The notes: a model not told the origin generated them from the letters alone. Positions 52,948-61,525 are shown, counted from the stretch's first letter. The stretch: 64,000 nucleotides of DNA from Scatosoma sp045614565 (GCA_045614565.1 JAZLDG010000101.1:1-64000), one strand, 5' to 3'. Translations and numbers: made by a program.

Positions 52948-53175
52948 ATGTTAGAAAAAATTCAGGAAATGCTTGCTGAAGCTCTTAATTTACCCGCTGA
53001 ACAGGTAACGGCAAACGCAAAAATCGTAGACGATCTTGGCGCGGATTCTTTGGACGTTGTGGAACTTTTGAGCCGTCTTGAAGACGAATACGGTATTATG
53101 ATCCCCGACGACGAAGTGGAAAATCTCGTTACGGTCGGCGACGTTGCGGCTGAAATTGAAAAACTTGTAAAATAA
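52948..53175 (+). CDS. acpP: Acyl carrier protein
   Basis: 75 residues from ATG 52948, with GGAGGA at ideal spacing; in-frame codons upstream belong to the leader. Acidic four-helix protein with the phosphopantetheine serine in DDLGADSLDVVELL. It carries acyl chains in fatty-acid synthesis. It stands alone here, without fab genes, but an acyl-ACP thioesterase that could act on it is encoded at 4173. Confidence 0.95.
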   Translation: MLEKIQEMLAEALNLPAEQVTANAKIVDDLGADSLDVVELLSRLEDEYGIMIPDDEVENLVTVGDVAAEIEKLVK

Positions 53176-53186
53176 TCGTTTCCTTC

Positions 53187-53216
53187 AAAAAAGTCCCGTT
53201 TTAGACGGGGCTTTTT
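53187..53216 (+). terminator. Terminator after acpP
   Basis: AAAAGTCCCGT pairs with ACGGGGCTTTT, followed by a T tail. Confidence 0.85.
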
Positions 53217-53258
53217 CTCGTTTACGCGCTTTTGTTGGCTTTTTATGGGTGGAAACGA

Positions 53259-53287
53259 TTGCTTAAAAAACGATTATATGCTATAAT
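53259..53287 (+). promoter_or_regulatory. Promoter of the ABC-F gene
   Basis: TTGCTT, 17-bp spacer, TATAAT with extended TGC. Confidence 0.7.
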
Positions 53288-53318
53288 CTTCAAGTAAATA
53301 AAATTTCGAGGTGTAAAA

Positions 53319-54893
53319 ATGTTACAAGTGACGGGCGTTTCGCTGCAATACGGCAGTAAAAAACTTTTTGAAGACGTAAATTTGAAATTTACGAAAGGGA
53401 ACTGCTATGGTATTATCGGCGCAAACGGCGCAGGAAAATCTACGTTTTTGAAGGTCCTTTCGGGGGAAATTGAGCCGCAAAAGGGTTTCGTTTCGTTGGA
53501 TAAAAACGAACGTATGTCCGTTTTACAACAAAACCAAAATATGTACGACGACGAAACGGTGCTTCGTACGGTTATGCTCGGCTATAAACGACTCGTTGAA
53601 GTTATGGACGAAAAAGACGCGTTGTACGCAAACCCCGATTTTTCCGAAGAAGACGGTATTCGCGCGGCGGAATTAGAAAGTGAGTTCGCGGAAATGAACG
53701 GCTACGACGCCGAATATCAAGCAAGTCAGCTTTTGAACGCGTTGGAAATCGACGAAAGCTTGCATTACGTGCTTATGAGCGATTTGGACGCAAAACAAAA
53801 GGTCCGAGTTTTGTTGGCGCAAGCGTTATTCGGCGATCCCGACGTCTTGCTTTTGGACGAGCCTACCAACAACCTTGACATTAAAACCGTCCGTTGGCTT
53901 GAAAACTATTTAATGGATTTTGAAAATACGATTATTATCGTATCGCACAACCGACATTTCTTAAATAAGGTATGCACCAACATTTGCGACGTGGATTTTG
54001 GTAAAATCAATATGTACGTAGGAAACTACGATTTTTGGTATCAAACGAGCCAACTTCTTGCCCGCCAGCAAAAAGAACAAAACAAAAAAGCCGAACAACG
54101 CGCAAAGGAATTGCAGGAATTTATTGCCCGCTTTGCGGCAAACGCTTCCAAATCCCGTCAGGCAACTTCCCGTAAAAAGGAACTTGAAAAGCTTACGATT
54201 AACGATTTTAAGCCGTCTTTGCGTAAATATCCGTATATTGATTTCAAATTTGAAAAAGAAATCGGCAACGATATTCTAATCGTAGAAGACTTAACCAAAG
54301 AAGGATATTTCAAAAATCTTTCCTTTACCGTACAAAGAGACGAAAAAATCGGTATCGTATCCGATAAAAGCACGACGGTAACGATGCTTTACGATATTTT
54401 ACTTGGAAAAGAACAACCCGACGCGGGCACGATAAAGTGGGGGAAAACCATTTCCGTTTCTTATTTCCCGCAAAACAACAACGAATATTTCCAAGGCTGC
54501 GATTTGAATCTCGTGGAATGGCTTTCGCAATTTTCTTCCGATCATTACGAAGAATATCTCCGCGGCTGGCTTGGAAGAATGCTCTTTTCGGGCGAAGAAG
54601 CTTTGAAAAAAGCCAAAGTCTTATCGGGTGGCGAAAAGGTACGCTGTATGCTCGCAAAAATGATGCTGGAAGGCAGTAATTTCCTTGTGTTCGACGAACC
54701 GACTAACCACCTTGACCTTGAATCGATTACCGCGTTAAACAACGGTTTAAGTCATTATAAGGGCTGTATGCTCTTGACTTCGCACGACCAAGAGCTTATG
54801 AATACCGTTGCTAACCGCATTATTGAAATTAATGAAACCAAGACCTACGATAGACAGGTAACTTACGACGAATATATCGACGAAACTACTTAA
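53319..54893 (+). CDS. ABC-F family translation factor with one degenerate ATP site
   Basis: 524 residues, two ATP-binding domains in tandem and no membrane segments, so ABC-F (ribosome-associated). NBD1: Walker A GANGAGKST, Walker B LLLDEPTNNLD; its signature motif is LDAKQ (156-160) instead of LSGGQ. Linker with basic AANASKSRQATSRKKE. NBD2: Walker A position reads SDKSTTVTM with Val354 where Lys is expected; signature LSGGEKVRC and Walker B FLVFDEPTNHLD are intact. In the head-to-tail sandwich this leaves one complete site (NBD1 Walker A with NBD2 signature) and one site degenerate on both faces. It resembles the YkpA group of Firmicutes, some of which, as I recall, also lack the NBD2 lysine. 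Whether it confers antibiotic protection cannot be told. Confidence 0.88.
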   Translation: MLQVTGVSLQYGSKKLFEDVNLKFTKGNCYGIIGANGAGKSTFLKVLSGEIEPQKGFVSLDKNERMSVLQQNQNMYDDETVLRTVMLGYKRLVEVMDEKDALYANPDFSEEDGIRAAELESEFAEMNGYDAEYQASQLLNALEIDESLHYVLMSDLDAKQKVRVLLAQALFGDPDVLLLDEPTNNLDIKTVRWLENYLMDFENTIIIVSHNRHFLNKVCTNICDVDFGKINMYVGNYDFWYQTSQLLARQQKEQNKKAEQRAKELQEFIARFAANASKSRQATSRKKELEKLTINDFKPSLRKYPYIDFKFEKEIGNDILIVEDLTKEGYFKNLSFTVQRDEKIGIVSDKSTTVTMLYDILLGKEQPDAGTIKWGKTISVSYFPQNNNEYFQGCDLNLVEWLSQFSSDHYEEYLRGWLGRMLFSGEEALKKAKVLSGGEKVRCMLAKMMLEGSNFLVFDEPTNHLDLESITALNNGLSHYKGCMLLTSHDQELMNTVANRIIEINETKTYDRQVTYDEYIDETT

Positions 54894-54911
54894 TATTGTA
54901 CGCGTCGCAGG

Positions 54912-54921
54912 TTTTCGACAA
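54912..54921 (-). promoter_or_regulatory. 0A box upstream of spo0A
   Basis: On the minus strand TTGTCGAAAA contains the full Spo0A recognition core TGTCGAA. It lies upstream of two tandem promoters, consistent with autoregulation. Confidence 0.6.
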
Positions 54922-54924
54922 TAT

Positions 54925-54954
54925 TTTACAAAATAATGTAAAATAATCTATAAT
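54925..54954 (+). promoter_or_regulatory. Distal promoter of spo0A
   Basis: TTTACA, 18-bp spacer, TATAAT, within AT-rich sequence containing an 8-bp inverted repeat (ATTTTACA / TGTAAAAT). Confidence 0.5.
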
Positions 54955-54991
54955 ATTTTTCAAAATATTTGCAAATATTGTAAAATAATAC

Positions 54992-55020
54992 TTTACATAA
55001 TAAAAAAATTGTAGTATAAT
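54992..55020 (+). promoter_or_regulatory. Proximal promoter of spo0A
   Basis: TTTACA, 17-bp spacer, TATAAT. The mRNA would begin near 55027. Confidence 0.7.
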
Positions 55021-55023
55021 AGG

Positions 55024-55067
55024 TTTTGTCAAGTGAAGAGTTTGGCAAAATCTATTATTTTTTAAGG
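55024..55067 (+). promoter_or_regulatory. Terminator-like hairpin in the spo0A leader
   Basis: TTTTGTCAA pairs imperfectly with TTTGGCAAAA, and ATTATTTTTT follows directly before the ribosome-binding site AAGGAG. It could act as an attenuator. Confidence 0.4.
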
Positions 55068-55077
55068 AGTTTTTGTT

Positions 55078-55839
55078 ATGAAAAGAAATGCAGTAATGTT
55101 ATTAGAATCAAACGCGGCGGTCTTGGAACACTTACATACCGCGCTTGAAGAGAGCGACGAGTTTAGCGTGGTATTCGCCGGCGACGACGGGGACGAAGGG
55201 ATCAATGCACTTTTGCAGTGTAAACCCGATTTAATCGTTATCAGTATGTTTTTGAAAGGTACGGACGGTTGTGGCGTCATTCGCGCGATTAAAAAGAGTT
55301 TGCCGAGTGCAAAAATCGTTGCGACGGGGATTTCCAACGACGAAGTAATTGAAAAAGCAATGTTAGAAGGCGCGTCTTATTATTTGGTTAAGCCCTTTTC
55401 CGTTCAAACGGCGATGGAGCGTTTCCGCGAACTTATGAAAGATAAAAACAGCGGTGCGAAAGATTGCGCGGTACATAAACGCAAACCCGTTACGATCGAC
55501 GAAAAAATTAGCGAAATTTTCATTTCGATCGGTATACCGCCGCATATAAAAGGGTACGGATATTTACGGGAAGGGATAAAAATGACGATTGAACACCCGA
55601 ACGTAATCAATAGCGTAACCAAAGAGCTTTATCCGTCTATCGCCAAGAAATTTGATACCACGCCGAGCAAGGTTGAACGCGCGGTTCGCCACGCGATTGA
55701 AGTGGCTTGGAATAGGGGAAGAATAGACGCAATCAACGCAATTTTCGGCGCAAGAATATATCTTGGTACGGAAAAACCGACGAACAGCGAATTTATCGCG
55801 CTCGTTGCGGACAAGCTTATTTTAGAAAGTATGATGTAA
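55078..55839 (+). CDS. spo0A: Sporulation response regulator Spo0A with altered receiver
   Basis: 253 residues. The C-terminal DNA-binding domain (about 135-250) is unmistakable Spo0A: PPHIKGYGYLREGIKM, SIAKKFDTTPSKVERAVRHAI, RGRIDAINAIFG and PTNSEFIALVADKL. The N-terminal receiver fold is retained, including the Lys of YYLVKPF, but the phosphoacceptor Asp (VLDIIMP in Bacillus) is Ser56 in VISMFLK. The N-terminal acidic pair DD is replaced by LES. It should therefore not be phosphorylated by the normal phosphorelay. Two promoters, a 0A box and a leader hairpin lie upstream. It is bounded by a terminator shared with groEL. It is either constitutively active, controlled by another signal, or controlled at the level of expression. 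Confidence 0.9.
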   Translation: MKRNAVMLLESNAAVLEHLHTALEESDEFSVVFAGDDGDEGINALLQCKPDLIVISMFLKGTDGCGVIRAIKKSLPSAKIVATGISNDEVIEKAMLEGASYYLVKPFSVQTAMERFRELMKDKNSGAKDCAVHKRKPVTIDEKISEIFISIGIPPHIKGYGYLREGIKMTIEHPNVINSVTKELYPSIAKKFDTTPSKVERAVRHAIEVAWNRGRIDAINAIFGARIYLGTEKPTNSEFIALVADKLILESMM

Positions 55840-55841
55840 CG

Positions 55842-55873
55842 AAAAAACGGCTACGCGACGTAGCCGTTTTTTT
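55842..55873. terminator. Bidirectional terminator between spo0A and groEL
   Basis: AAAACGGCTACG / CGTAGCCGTTTT stem with CGA loop, T runs on both strands. Confidence 0.9.
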
Positions 55874-55886
55874 ATAAGGAGTTTTA

Positions 55887-57515
55887 TTAGTACATACCGC
55901 CCATATCGCCGCCGGCAGGAGCCATAGGCGCGGGGGGCGTGGGAATATCGGTTACGATGCTTTCCGTCGTAAGGAGCGTGGAAGCAACGGACGCTGCGTT
56001 TTGCAATACCGAACGGGTAACTTTTGTCGGGTCGATTATACCGCATTCAACCATATCGCAGTATTTGTTATTGAGTGCGTCGAAGCCGTAGTTCGCTTTC
56101 TTGGACGAAAGAACCTTGTCGACGATAACCGAGCCGTCAAGACCTGCGTTTTTCGCAATTTGTCTAATGGGTTCTTCTAACGCTTTCAAGACGATAGCCG
56201 CACCCGTCTTTTCGTCGCCGTTAAGGCTTGCTACCAACTTTTTAACGGTAGGAATCGCCGAAAGAAGCGCGCTACCGCCGCCGGGAACGTAACCTTCTTC
56301 AACCGCCGCTCTCGTCGCTGCCAAAGCGTCGTCGATACGGAGTTTCTTTTCTTTCATTTCAACTTCCGTTGCCGCACCAACGCTGATTACCGCGACGCCG
56401 CCCGCAAGTTTCGCAAGACGTTCTTGTAATTTTTCACGGTCGTAGTCCGATTTCGTTTCCGCGATTTGGGACTTGATAGAAGCGATACGCGCCTTGATTT
56501 CTTCCGCGCCGCCGAAGCCGCCGACGATCGTCGTGTTTTCTTTGTCTACGCGTACGCTCGTTGCTCTACCGAGCATATCGGGCGTAACGTCCTTAAATTC
56601 AATACCCAAATCGGAAGAAATAACTTCGCCGCCCGTAAGCACCGCGATATCACGGAGCATTTCCTTTCTTCTATCGCCAAAGCCAGGGGCTTTTACCGCA
56701 ACGGAATTGAACACGCCTTTGAGTTTGTTGACGATTAAAGCCGCGAGTGCGTCGCCTTCAACGTCTTCCGCAATAATCAAAAGCTTTGCGCCTTGTTGTG
56801 CAAGGGGTTCGATAACGGGTAAAATTTCTTGCAAGCTGGAAATCTTTTTATCGGTAATTAAAATATACGGATTTTCAAGCACGGCTTCCATTTTATCGGT
56901 ATTCGTAACCATATACGCGGAAGCGTAACCGCGGTCGAACTGCATACCTTCTACGGTGGAAAGCTCGGTGTTCATTGATTTACCTTCTTCTACGGTAATA
57001 ACGCCGTCTTTACCAACGATTTCCATTGCTTTTGCAATAAGCGCGCCGACTTCGGGATCGCCTGCGGAAATGGAAGCGGTTTGTTCGATCGCTTTATTGC
57101 TTTCAACCGATTTAGAAATGCTCTTTAAGTGTGCTACGGTCGTTTCAACCGCCTTTTTAATACCGTCCTTCAAAATAACGGGGTTTGCGCCAGCCGCAAG
57201 GTTTTTCAAGCCTTCGCGTACGATTGCTTGTGCCAAAACAACGGCTGTCGTCGTTCCGTCGCCCGCAACGTCGTTGGTTTTGGTGGAAACTTCTTTTACA
57301 AGCTGCGCGCCCATATTTTCAAAGGGATCGTTCAATTCAATTTCTTTTGCGATGGTTACGCCGTCGTTGGTGATAAGGGGAGCGCCGAATTTTTTGTCAA
57401 GCACCACGTTTCTGCCCTTAGGGCCAAGGGTAATTTTCACGGTGTCCGCGAGTACGTTTACGCCCGCTTCCAACGCTTTTCTTGCTTCTTCGCCGTATTT
57501 AATTTGTTTCGCCAT
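55887..57515 (-). CDS. groEL: Chaperonin GroEL
   Basis: 542 residues. MAKQIKYGEEARKALEAGVN, the ATP-site GDGTTTAVVLAQ, VEEGYVPGGGSAL and a short Met/Gly tail (GGDMGGMY) are all canonical. It folds proteins with GroES. It is downstream of groES in a two-gene operon. All hallmark residues are present. Confidence 0.97.
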   Translation of the reverse strand: MAKQIKYGEEARKALEAGVNVLADTVKITLGPKGRNVVLDKKFGAPLITNDGVTIAKEIELNDPFENMGAQLVKEVSTKTNDVAGDGTTTAVVLAQAIVREGLKNLAAGANPVILKDGIKKAVETTVAHLKSISKSVESNKAIEQTASISAGDPEVGALIAKAMEIVGKDGVITVEEGKSMNTELSTVEGMQFDRGYASAYMVTNTDKMEAVLENPYILITDKKISSLQEILPVIEPLAQQGAKLLIIAEDVEGDALAALIVNKLKGVFNSVAVKAPGFGDRRKEMLRDIAVLTGGEVISSDLGIEFKDVTPDMLGRATSVRVDKENTTIVGGFGGAEEIKARIASIKSQIAETKSDYDREKLQERLAKLAGGVAVISVGAATEVEMKEKKLRIDDALAATRAAVEEGYVPGGGSALLSAIPTVKKLVASLNGDEKTGAAIVLKALEEPIRQIAKNAGLDGSVIVDKVLSSKKANYGFDALNNKYCDMVECGIIDPTKVTRSVLQNAASVASTLLTTESIVTDIPTPPAPMAPAGGDMGGMY

Positions 57516-57541
57516 TTTTCTATTCTCCTTAACGATTTATT

Positions 57542-57829
57542 TTAGTCTTCCACGATCGCGAGAATATCGCTTTGTTTAATAATCGTGAATTCTTTGCCGT
57601 CTACCTTAAAATTAGAGCCTGCATAGTTAGAGCAAAGCACTTTGTCGCCAACCTTAACTTGCATAACGATTTCTTTACCGTCGATAATACCGCCGGGACC
57701 GACCGCTACAACCTGACAGGTTTGGGGCTTTTCTTGCGCGGAAGAAGGGAGATAAAATCCGCTCTTCGTCTTTTCTTCGATCGTTACGCTTTCGATAACG
57801 ACTTTGTCGAATAAGGGTTTAATGTTCAT
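57542..57829 (-). CDS. groES: Co-chaperonin GroES
   Basis: 95 residues: N-terminal IKPLFDKVVIE, mobile loop SGFYLPSSAQEKPQ, VGDKVLCSNYAGSNFKVDGKEF. Ribosome-binding site GGAGGATA. The leader has no CIRCE element (TTAGCACTC-N9-GAGTGCTAA); instead there is a short inverted repeat. Confidence 0.96.
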   Translation of the reverse strand: MNIKPLFDKVVIESVTIEEKTKSGFYLPSSAQEKPQTCQVVAVGPGGIIDGKEIVMQVKVGDKVLCSNYAGSNFKVDGKEFTIIKQSDILAIVED

Positions 57830-57851
57830 AAAAATATCCTCCGAAAAATTC

Positions 57852-57866
57852 AGCGTTGCAAACGCT
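57852..57866. repeat. Short inverted repeat in the groES leader
   Basis: AGCGTT-GCA-AACGCT lies between the promoter and the ribosome-binding site, where CIRCE would be expected. Confidence 0.5.
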
Positions 57867-57885
57867 TCGTATTTTGCACGATTAT

Positions 57886-57913
57886 ATTATAAACGCTTTT
57901 TTCCGTGCGTCAA
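57886..57913 (-). promoter_or_regulatory. Promoter of groESL
   Basis: TTGACG, 16-bp spacer, TATAAT on the minus strand. Confidence 0.6.
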
Positions 57914-57996
57914 ACAAAAATAAGCAAAAAAATGGAAAATTTTGTTTAATTTTTTTCACGAAAAGAAAGTTGCTCCAAAAAACGCATTTCAAAGCA

Positions 57997-58025
57997 TTGC
58001 TTTTCCTAAAAAAAAGTGATATAAT
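57997..58025 (+). promoter_or_regulatory. Promoter of the dCMP deaminase gene run
   Basis: TTGCTT, 17-bp spacer, TATAAT. This may drive all genes to 63673, since no terminator is seen before then. Confidence 0.7.
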
Positions 58026-58064
58026 AGACGATGGATACGAATGATAAAAAGGAGATTGAAAGGT

Positions 58065-58514
58065 ATGGATAGATGGGATCGGCGTTTTATGCAATTAACG
58101 GAAACGGTCGCGACGTGGTCGAGCTGTTATCAGGAAAAACGTCACGTCGGCGCGGTAATCGTCAAGGATAAACGCGTAATGACAACGGGATATAACGGCG
58201 CGCCTGCGGGAATTAAAAGCTGTGAAGAAAAGGGCGAATGTTTACGCCGTAAGCTGAATATTCCAAGCGGTACGAAGCACGAGCTTTGTTTTGCCGTACA
58301 CGCTGAACAAAACGCCATTATTCAAGCGGCAAAATGCGGGATCAACATCAACGGCGCAACGCTGTACTGCACGCATCAGCCTTGCGTTATTTGCGCAAAA
58401 ATGATTATCAACGCAGGTATTTGCCGCGTGGTATATAAAAACGGCTATCCCGACGATTTTTCAATGCAACTTTTCGACGAAGCCAACGTGATAGTGGAAA
58501 AATACGAAGAATAA
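58065..58514 (+). CDS. dCMP deaminase family protein
   Basis: 149 residues from ATG 58065, which best aligns with relatives (MDRWDRRFMQL); ATG 58041 is possible but precedes the ribosome-binding site AAGGAG. The zinc site is HAEQNAI and PCVICAK, with the extra Cys/His zinc motif in KSCEEKGEC typical of dCMP deaminases. It converts dCMP to dUMP for thymidylate synthesis; ComE-type relatives share the fold. Confidence 0.9.
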   Translation: MDRWDRRFMQLTETVATWSSCYQEKRHVGAVIVKDKRVMTTGYNGAPAGIKSCEEKGECLRRKLNIPSGTKHELCFAVHAEQNAIIQAAKCGININGATLYCTHQPCVICAKMIINAGICRVVYKNGYPDDFSMQLFDEANVIVEKYEE

Positions 58515-58532
58515 TAAAAAGGAAGAAACAGT

Positions 58533-59051
58533 ATGAATCCTATCGTTACTTTTGAAATGGAAAACGGTAAAACGTTTAAGGCGGAGCTTTATCCCGATAA
58601 AGTTCCCAACACGGTAAACAACTTTCTTTCGCTCGTAAAGAAAGGGTATTACGACGGTTTAATTTTTCACCGCGTAATCGCAGGTTTTATGATCCAAGGC
58701 GGCGATCCTAACGGTACGGGAACGGGCGGGCCGGGGTATCATATCCACGGCGAATTTAGCTCCAACGGCTTTACCCAAAACGATATTAAGCACGTACGCG
58801 GCGTGTTATCAATGGCACGTGCGCAACACCCTAATTCTGCAGGTTCGCAATTTTTCGTTATGCACGAAGATGCGAATTATCTTGACGGACAATACGCGGC
58901 GTTTGGGAAAGTTATTGAAGGTATGGAAACCGTGGACGAGATCGCGAACGTGAAAACGGATTGGAGCGACCGTCCTTACGAAACGCAAAAAATGAACAAG
59001 GTTACCGCGGAAACGTTCGGCGTAGAATATGCAGAACCCGTCAAGGCATAA
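58533..59051 (+). CDS. Cyclophilin-type peptidylprolyl isomerase
   Basis: 172 residues. FHRVIAGFMIQGGDPNGTGTGGPGY and QFFVMHEDANYLDGQYAAFGKV are the standard cyclophilin active-site motifs, including the catalytic Arg in FHRV. No signal peptide, so cytoplasmic. Ribosome-binding site AAGGAAG; 15 bp before purB. Confidence 0.94.
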   Translation: MNPIVTFEMENGKTFKAELYPDKVPNTVNNFLSLVKKGYYDGLIFHRVIAGFMIQGGDPNGTGTGGPGYHIHGEFSSNGFTQNDIKHVRGVLSMARAQHPNSAGSQFFVMHEDANYLDGQYAAFGKVIEGMETVDEIANVKTDWSDRPYETQKMNKVTAETFGVEYAEPVKA

Positions 59052-59066
59052 CAAGGGCTAAAAAAT

Positions 59067-60503
59067 ATGAACGATCATAGCATTTATACAAATCCGTTAA
59101 TTACGCGGTATGCAAGCAAAGAAATGCAACACGCTTTTTCCGACGAAAAACGCTTCAAGCTTTGGAGAAAGCTTTGGATTGCGCTTGCGGAATCGGAAAT
59201 GGAGCTTGGGCTTAACGTTACGCAAGAACAGGTAGACGATTTGAAAACGTTTGCCGAAGATATCGACTACGATTTAGCGGCAAAATTTGAAAGAGAAGTT
59301 CGCCACGACGTTATGGCGCACGTACACGCTTACGGCGCGTACGCGAAAAAAGCGATGCCGATTATTCATCTTGGCGCAACGAGCTGTTTCGTAAACTGTA
59401 ACGCCGAAGCGATTATGCTCGACGAAGCTTTGGATATTATATTAAAAAAGCTTGTCAACGTAATGGACAAACTTAAAAAGTTTGCTTTACAATATAAGGA
59501 TATGCCGACGCTTGGTTTTACCCATTTACAGCCCGCACAGCTTACCACGGTAGGAAAACGCGCAACGCTGTGGCTTCAAGATTTGGAAATGGACTACGAA
59601 AACCTTATCAACGCCAAATCGCATATCAAGCTTCGCGGCGTAAAAGGTACGACGGGTACGCAAGCAAGTTTTATGGAACTTTTCGACGGCGATGAAGACA
59701 AGGTAAGAGCGCTTGAAAAAAAGGTCGTTGCAAAGCTTGGTTACGATAAGGTATACGGCGTAACGGGACAAACGTATCCGAGAAAACTCGATTACAATAT
59801 CCTTTCCGTACTTTCGCAAATCGCGCAAAGCGCGTATAAGTTCTCCAACGATATTCGTATTTTACAAAATATGAAAGAAATCGAAGAGCCGTTTGAAAAG
59901 AAACAAATCGGTTCGTCGGCGATGGCGTACAAACGTAATCCTATGCGCTCCGAACGCATCGGCGCGCTTGCAAGATACGCGATATCTTTACCTATGAATA
60001 ACGCAATTACGGCTTCTACACAATGGTTTGAAAGAACGTTGGACGACTCGGCAAACCGCCGTATCGTCAACGCACAAGCTTTTTTATCAGTGGACGCGAT
60101 ACTCAACGTTTATATGAACGTAGCGGAAAATCTCGTTGTTTACGATAAAGTAATTGCAAAACATATTCGCGCGGAGCTTCCGTTTATGGCGATGGAAAAT
60201 ATTATAATGGCTTGCGTAAAAGCAGGCGGTAACCGTCAGGACTTGCACGAACGTATCCGCGTTTTGTCGATGGATGCGGGACGTCACGTTAAGGTGGAAG
60301 GCTTGGAAAACAATTTAATCGATTTGATTAAACAAGACGAGCTTTTCAAACCTGTTTGGTCGCAGCTTGACGATATTTTGGATGCGAAAAAGTTTATCGG
60401 CCGCGCTCCGTCGCAGGTTTGTGAATTTATTGAAAACGAAATTGATCCGATATTAAATAAACACGCGGAGTTCCTTGGTGAAAAAGGTGACGTTCGCATT
60501 TAA
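59067..60503 (+). CDS. purB: Adenylosuccinate lyase
   Basis: 478 residues. Acts twice in purine synthesis. VRHDVMAHVHAYG, IHLGATSCFVNCNAE (catalytic His region), FTHLQPAQLTTVGKR and the flexible signature loop GSSAMAYKRNPMRSERI are all present. No other pur genes are adjacent. The HprK-like cassette starts 15 bp downstream, so read-through into it is likely. Confidence 0.95.
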   Translation: MNDHSIYTNPLITRYASKEMQHAFSDEKRFKLWRKLWIALAESEMELGLNVTQEQVDDLKTFAEDIDYDLAAKFEREVRHDVMAHVHAYGAYAKKAMPIIHLGATSCFVNCNAEAIMLDEALDIILKKLVNVMDKLKKFALQYKDMPTLGFTHLQPAQLTTVGKRATLWLQDLEMDYENLINAKSHIKLRGVKGTTGTQASFMELFDGDEDKVRALEKKVVAKLGYDKVYGVTGQTYPRKLDYNILSVLSQIAQSAYKFSNDIRILQNMKEIEEPFEKKQIGSSAMAYKRNPMRSERIGALARYAISLPMNNAITASTQWFERTLDDSANRRIVNAQAFLSVDAILNVYMNVAENLVVYDKVIAKHIRAELPFMAMENIIMACVKAGGNRQDLHERIRVLSMDAGRHVKVEGLENNLIDLIKQDELFKPVWSQLDDILDAKKFIGRAPSQVCEFIENEIDPILNKHAEFLGEKGDVRI

Positions 60504-60518
60504 CGAAAGGGGAGTATT

Positions 60519-61235
60519 ATGATTTACGATATTGCGGGATTGCGTATTGCGATTAACAATAGATGCCGTTTTACCGAAGAATTTTGTAAAGCGTATCTTT
60601 CCGAAGATCAATCTTCAACGTACGATATTGCCGTCGCTGTTACAAACGAAGAGTTTTACGAAGAAAAAAATGCAAGCGAGCAACCGTTTTCGGACGGCTA
60701 TATCGAAAATATATGCTTATATCGCAATATTTGCCGTCAATTACCCGTTTTAGAGCGTATGCTTTTGCACGCGGCAGTCTTGGAACACAACGGCAACGGT
60801 TATGCATTTTTAGGCAAAAGCGGTACGGGAAAATCAACGCATACGGGACTTTGGTTAAAGCATCTTGACGGGGTAAAAATCGTAAACGGAGATAAACCCA
60901 TTTTACAGTCGGCGGAAAACGGTTTTATCGCGTACGGCACGCCTTGGATGGGGAAAGAAGGATTAGGCTATAACGCTTCCGTTCCCTTAAAAGGACTTTG
61001 CTTTTTAGAACAAGCCAAAGAAAACACCATTCGCCGTCTTTCTCCGCAAGAAGCGGCTACGCGGATATTTTCGCAAATATTATTCCCCGAAGACGAAGAA
61101 AACGCAGCGAGAACGCTAGAACTCACGGATAAACTCGTACGCCAAACGCCCGCGTTCGTGCTTGGCTGTACCATTTCCGAAGAAGCGGTTAAGCTTTCCT
61201 TTGAAAATTTAACGGGTGAAATTTATACAAAATAA
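60519..61235 (+). CDS. HprK-like kinase, first gene of a RiPP-like cassette
   Basis: 238 residues. An HPr-kinase/PEPCK-like P-loop domain without the N-terminal domain of true HprK. Walker A GKSGTGKST is residues 99-107, VKIVNGDKPIL takes the place of the acidic HprK motif, and GTPWMGKEGLGYNASVPLKG follows. Homologues of this type occur in lasso-peptide and other RiPP clusters, where one phosphorylates a peptide. Here it is tightly followed by PqqD (20 bp), an S26 peptidase (6 bp) and an ABC exporter (9 bp). It is probably not the catabolite-control enzyme, since hprK is at 42569. The target is unknown. Ribosome-binding site AGGGGAG. Confidence 0.75.
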   Translation: MIYDIAGLRIAINNRCRFTEEFCKAYLSEDQSSTYDIAVAVTNEEFYEEKNASEQPFSDGYIENICLYRNICRQLPVLERMLLHAAVLEHNGNGYAFLGKSGTGKSTHTGLWLKHLDGVKIVNGDKPILQSAENGFIAYGTPWMGKEGLGYNASVPLKGLCFLEQAKENTIRRLSPQEAATRIFSQILFPEDEENAARTLELTDKLVRQTPAFVLGCTISEEAVKLSFENLTGEIYTK

Positions 61236-61255
61236 TAAAATAGGGAGAAATTAGT

Positions 61256-61519
61256 ATGAAAATTAAAAAGGGTTTCGTATTGCGTAACGTTGGCGGCGAA
61301 TTTGTCGTCGTACCCGTAGGCGCGATGAGTAAAAATTTCCACGGTATGATCAATCTCAACGAAACGGGTGCGTTTCTTTGGGAATTTTACACGCAAGAAC
61401 ATACGGTAGACGAAGGGGTTGCGGCAATGCTTGCCGAATACGACGCAGAAGAAGAAATTATCCGCCGCGACGTGGAAACGTTTGTTGACACCATTTTGAA
61501 GCAAGGCTTTGCCGAATAA
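61256..61519 (+). CDS. PqqD-family RiPP recognition protein
   Basis: 87 residues. Matches the PqqD winged-helix fold: strands KGFVLRNVGGEFVVVPVG, then MINLNETGAFLWEFY and a C-terminal helix DVETFVDTILKQGFAE. PqqD-type domains (RRE) bind leader peptides and present them to modifying enzymes. In this cassette it would guide a peptide to the HprK-like kinase or the peptidase. No precursor peptide gene is visible within the cassette. Confidence 0.85.
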   Translation: MKIKKGFVLRNVGGEFVVVPVGAMSKNFHGMINLNETGAFLWEFYTQEHTVDEGVAAMLAEYDAEEEIIRRDVETFVDTILKQGFAE

Positions 61520-61525
61520 TCGAAT

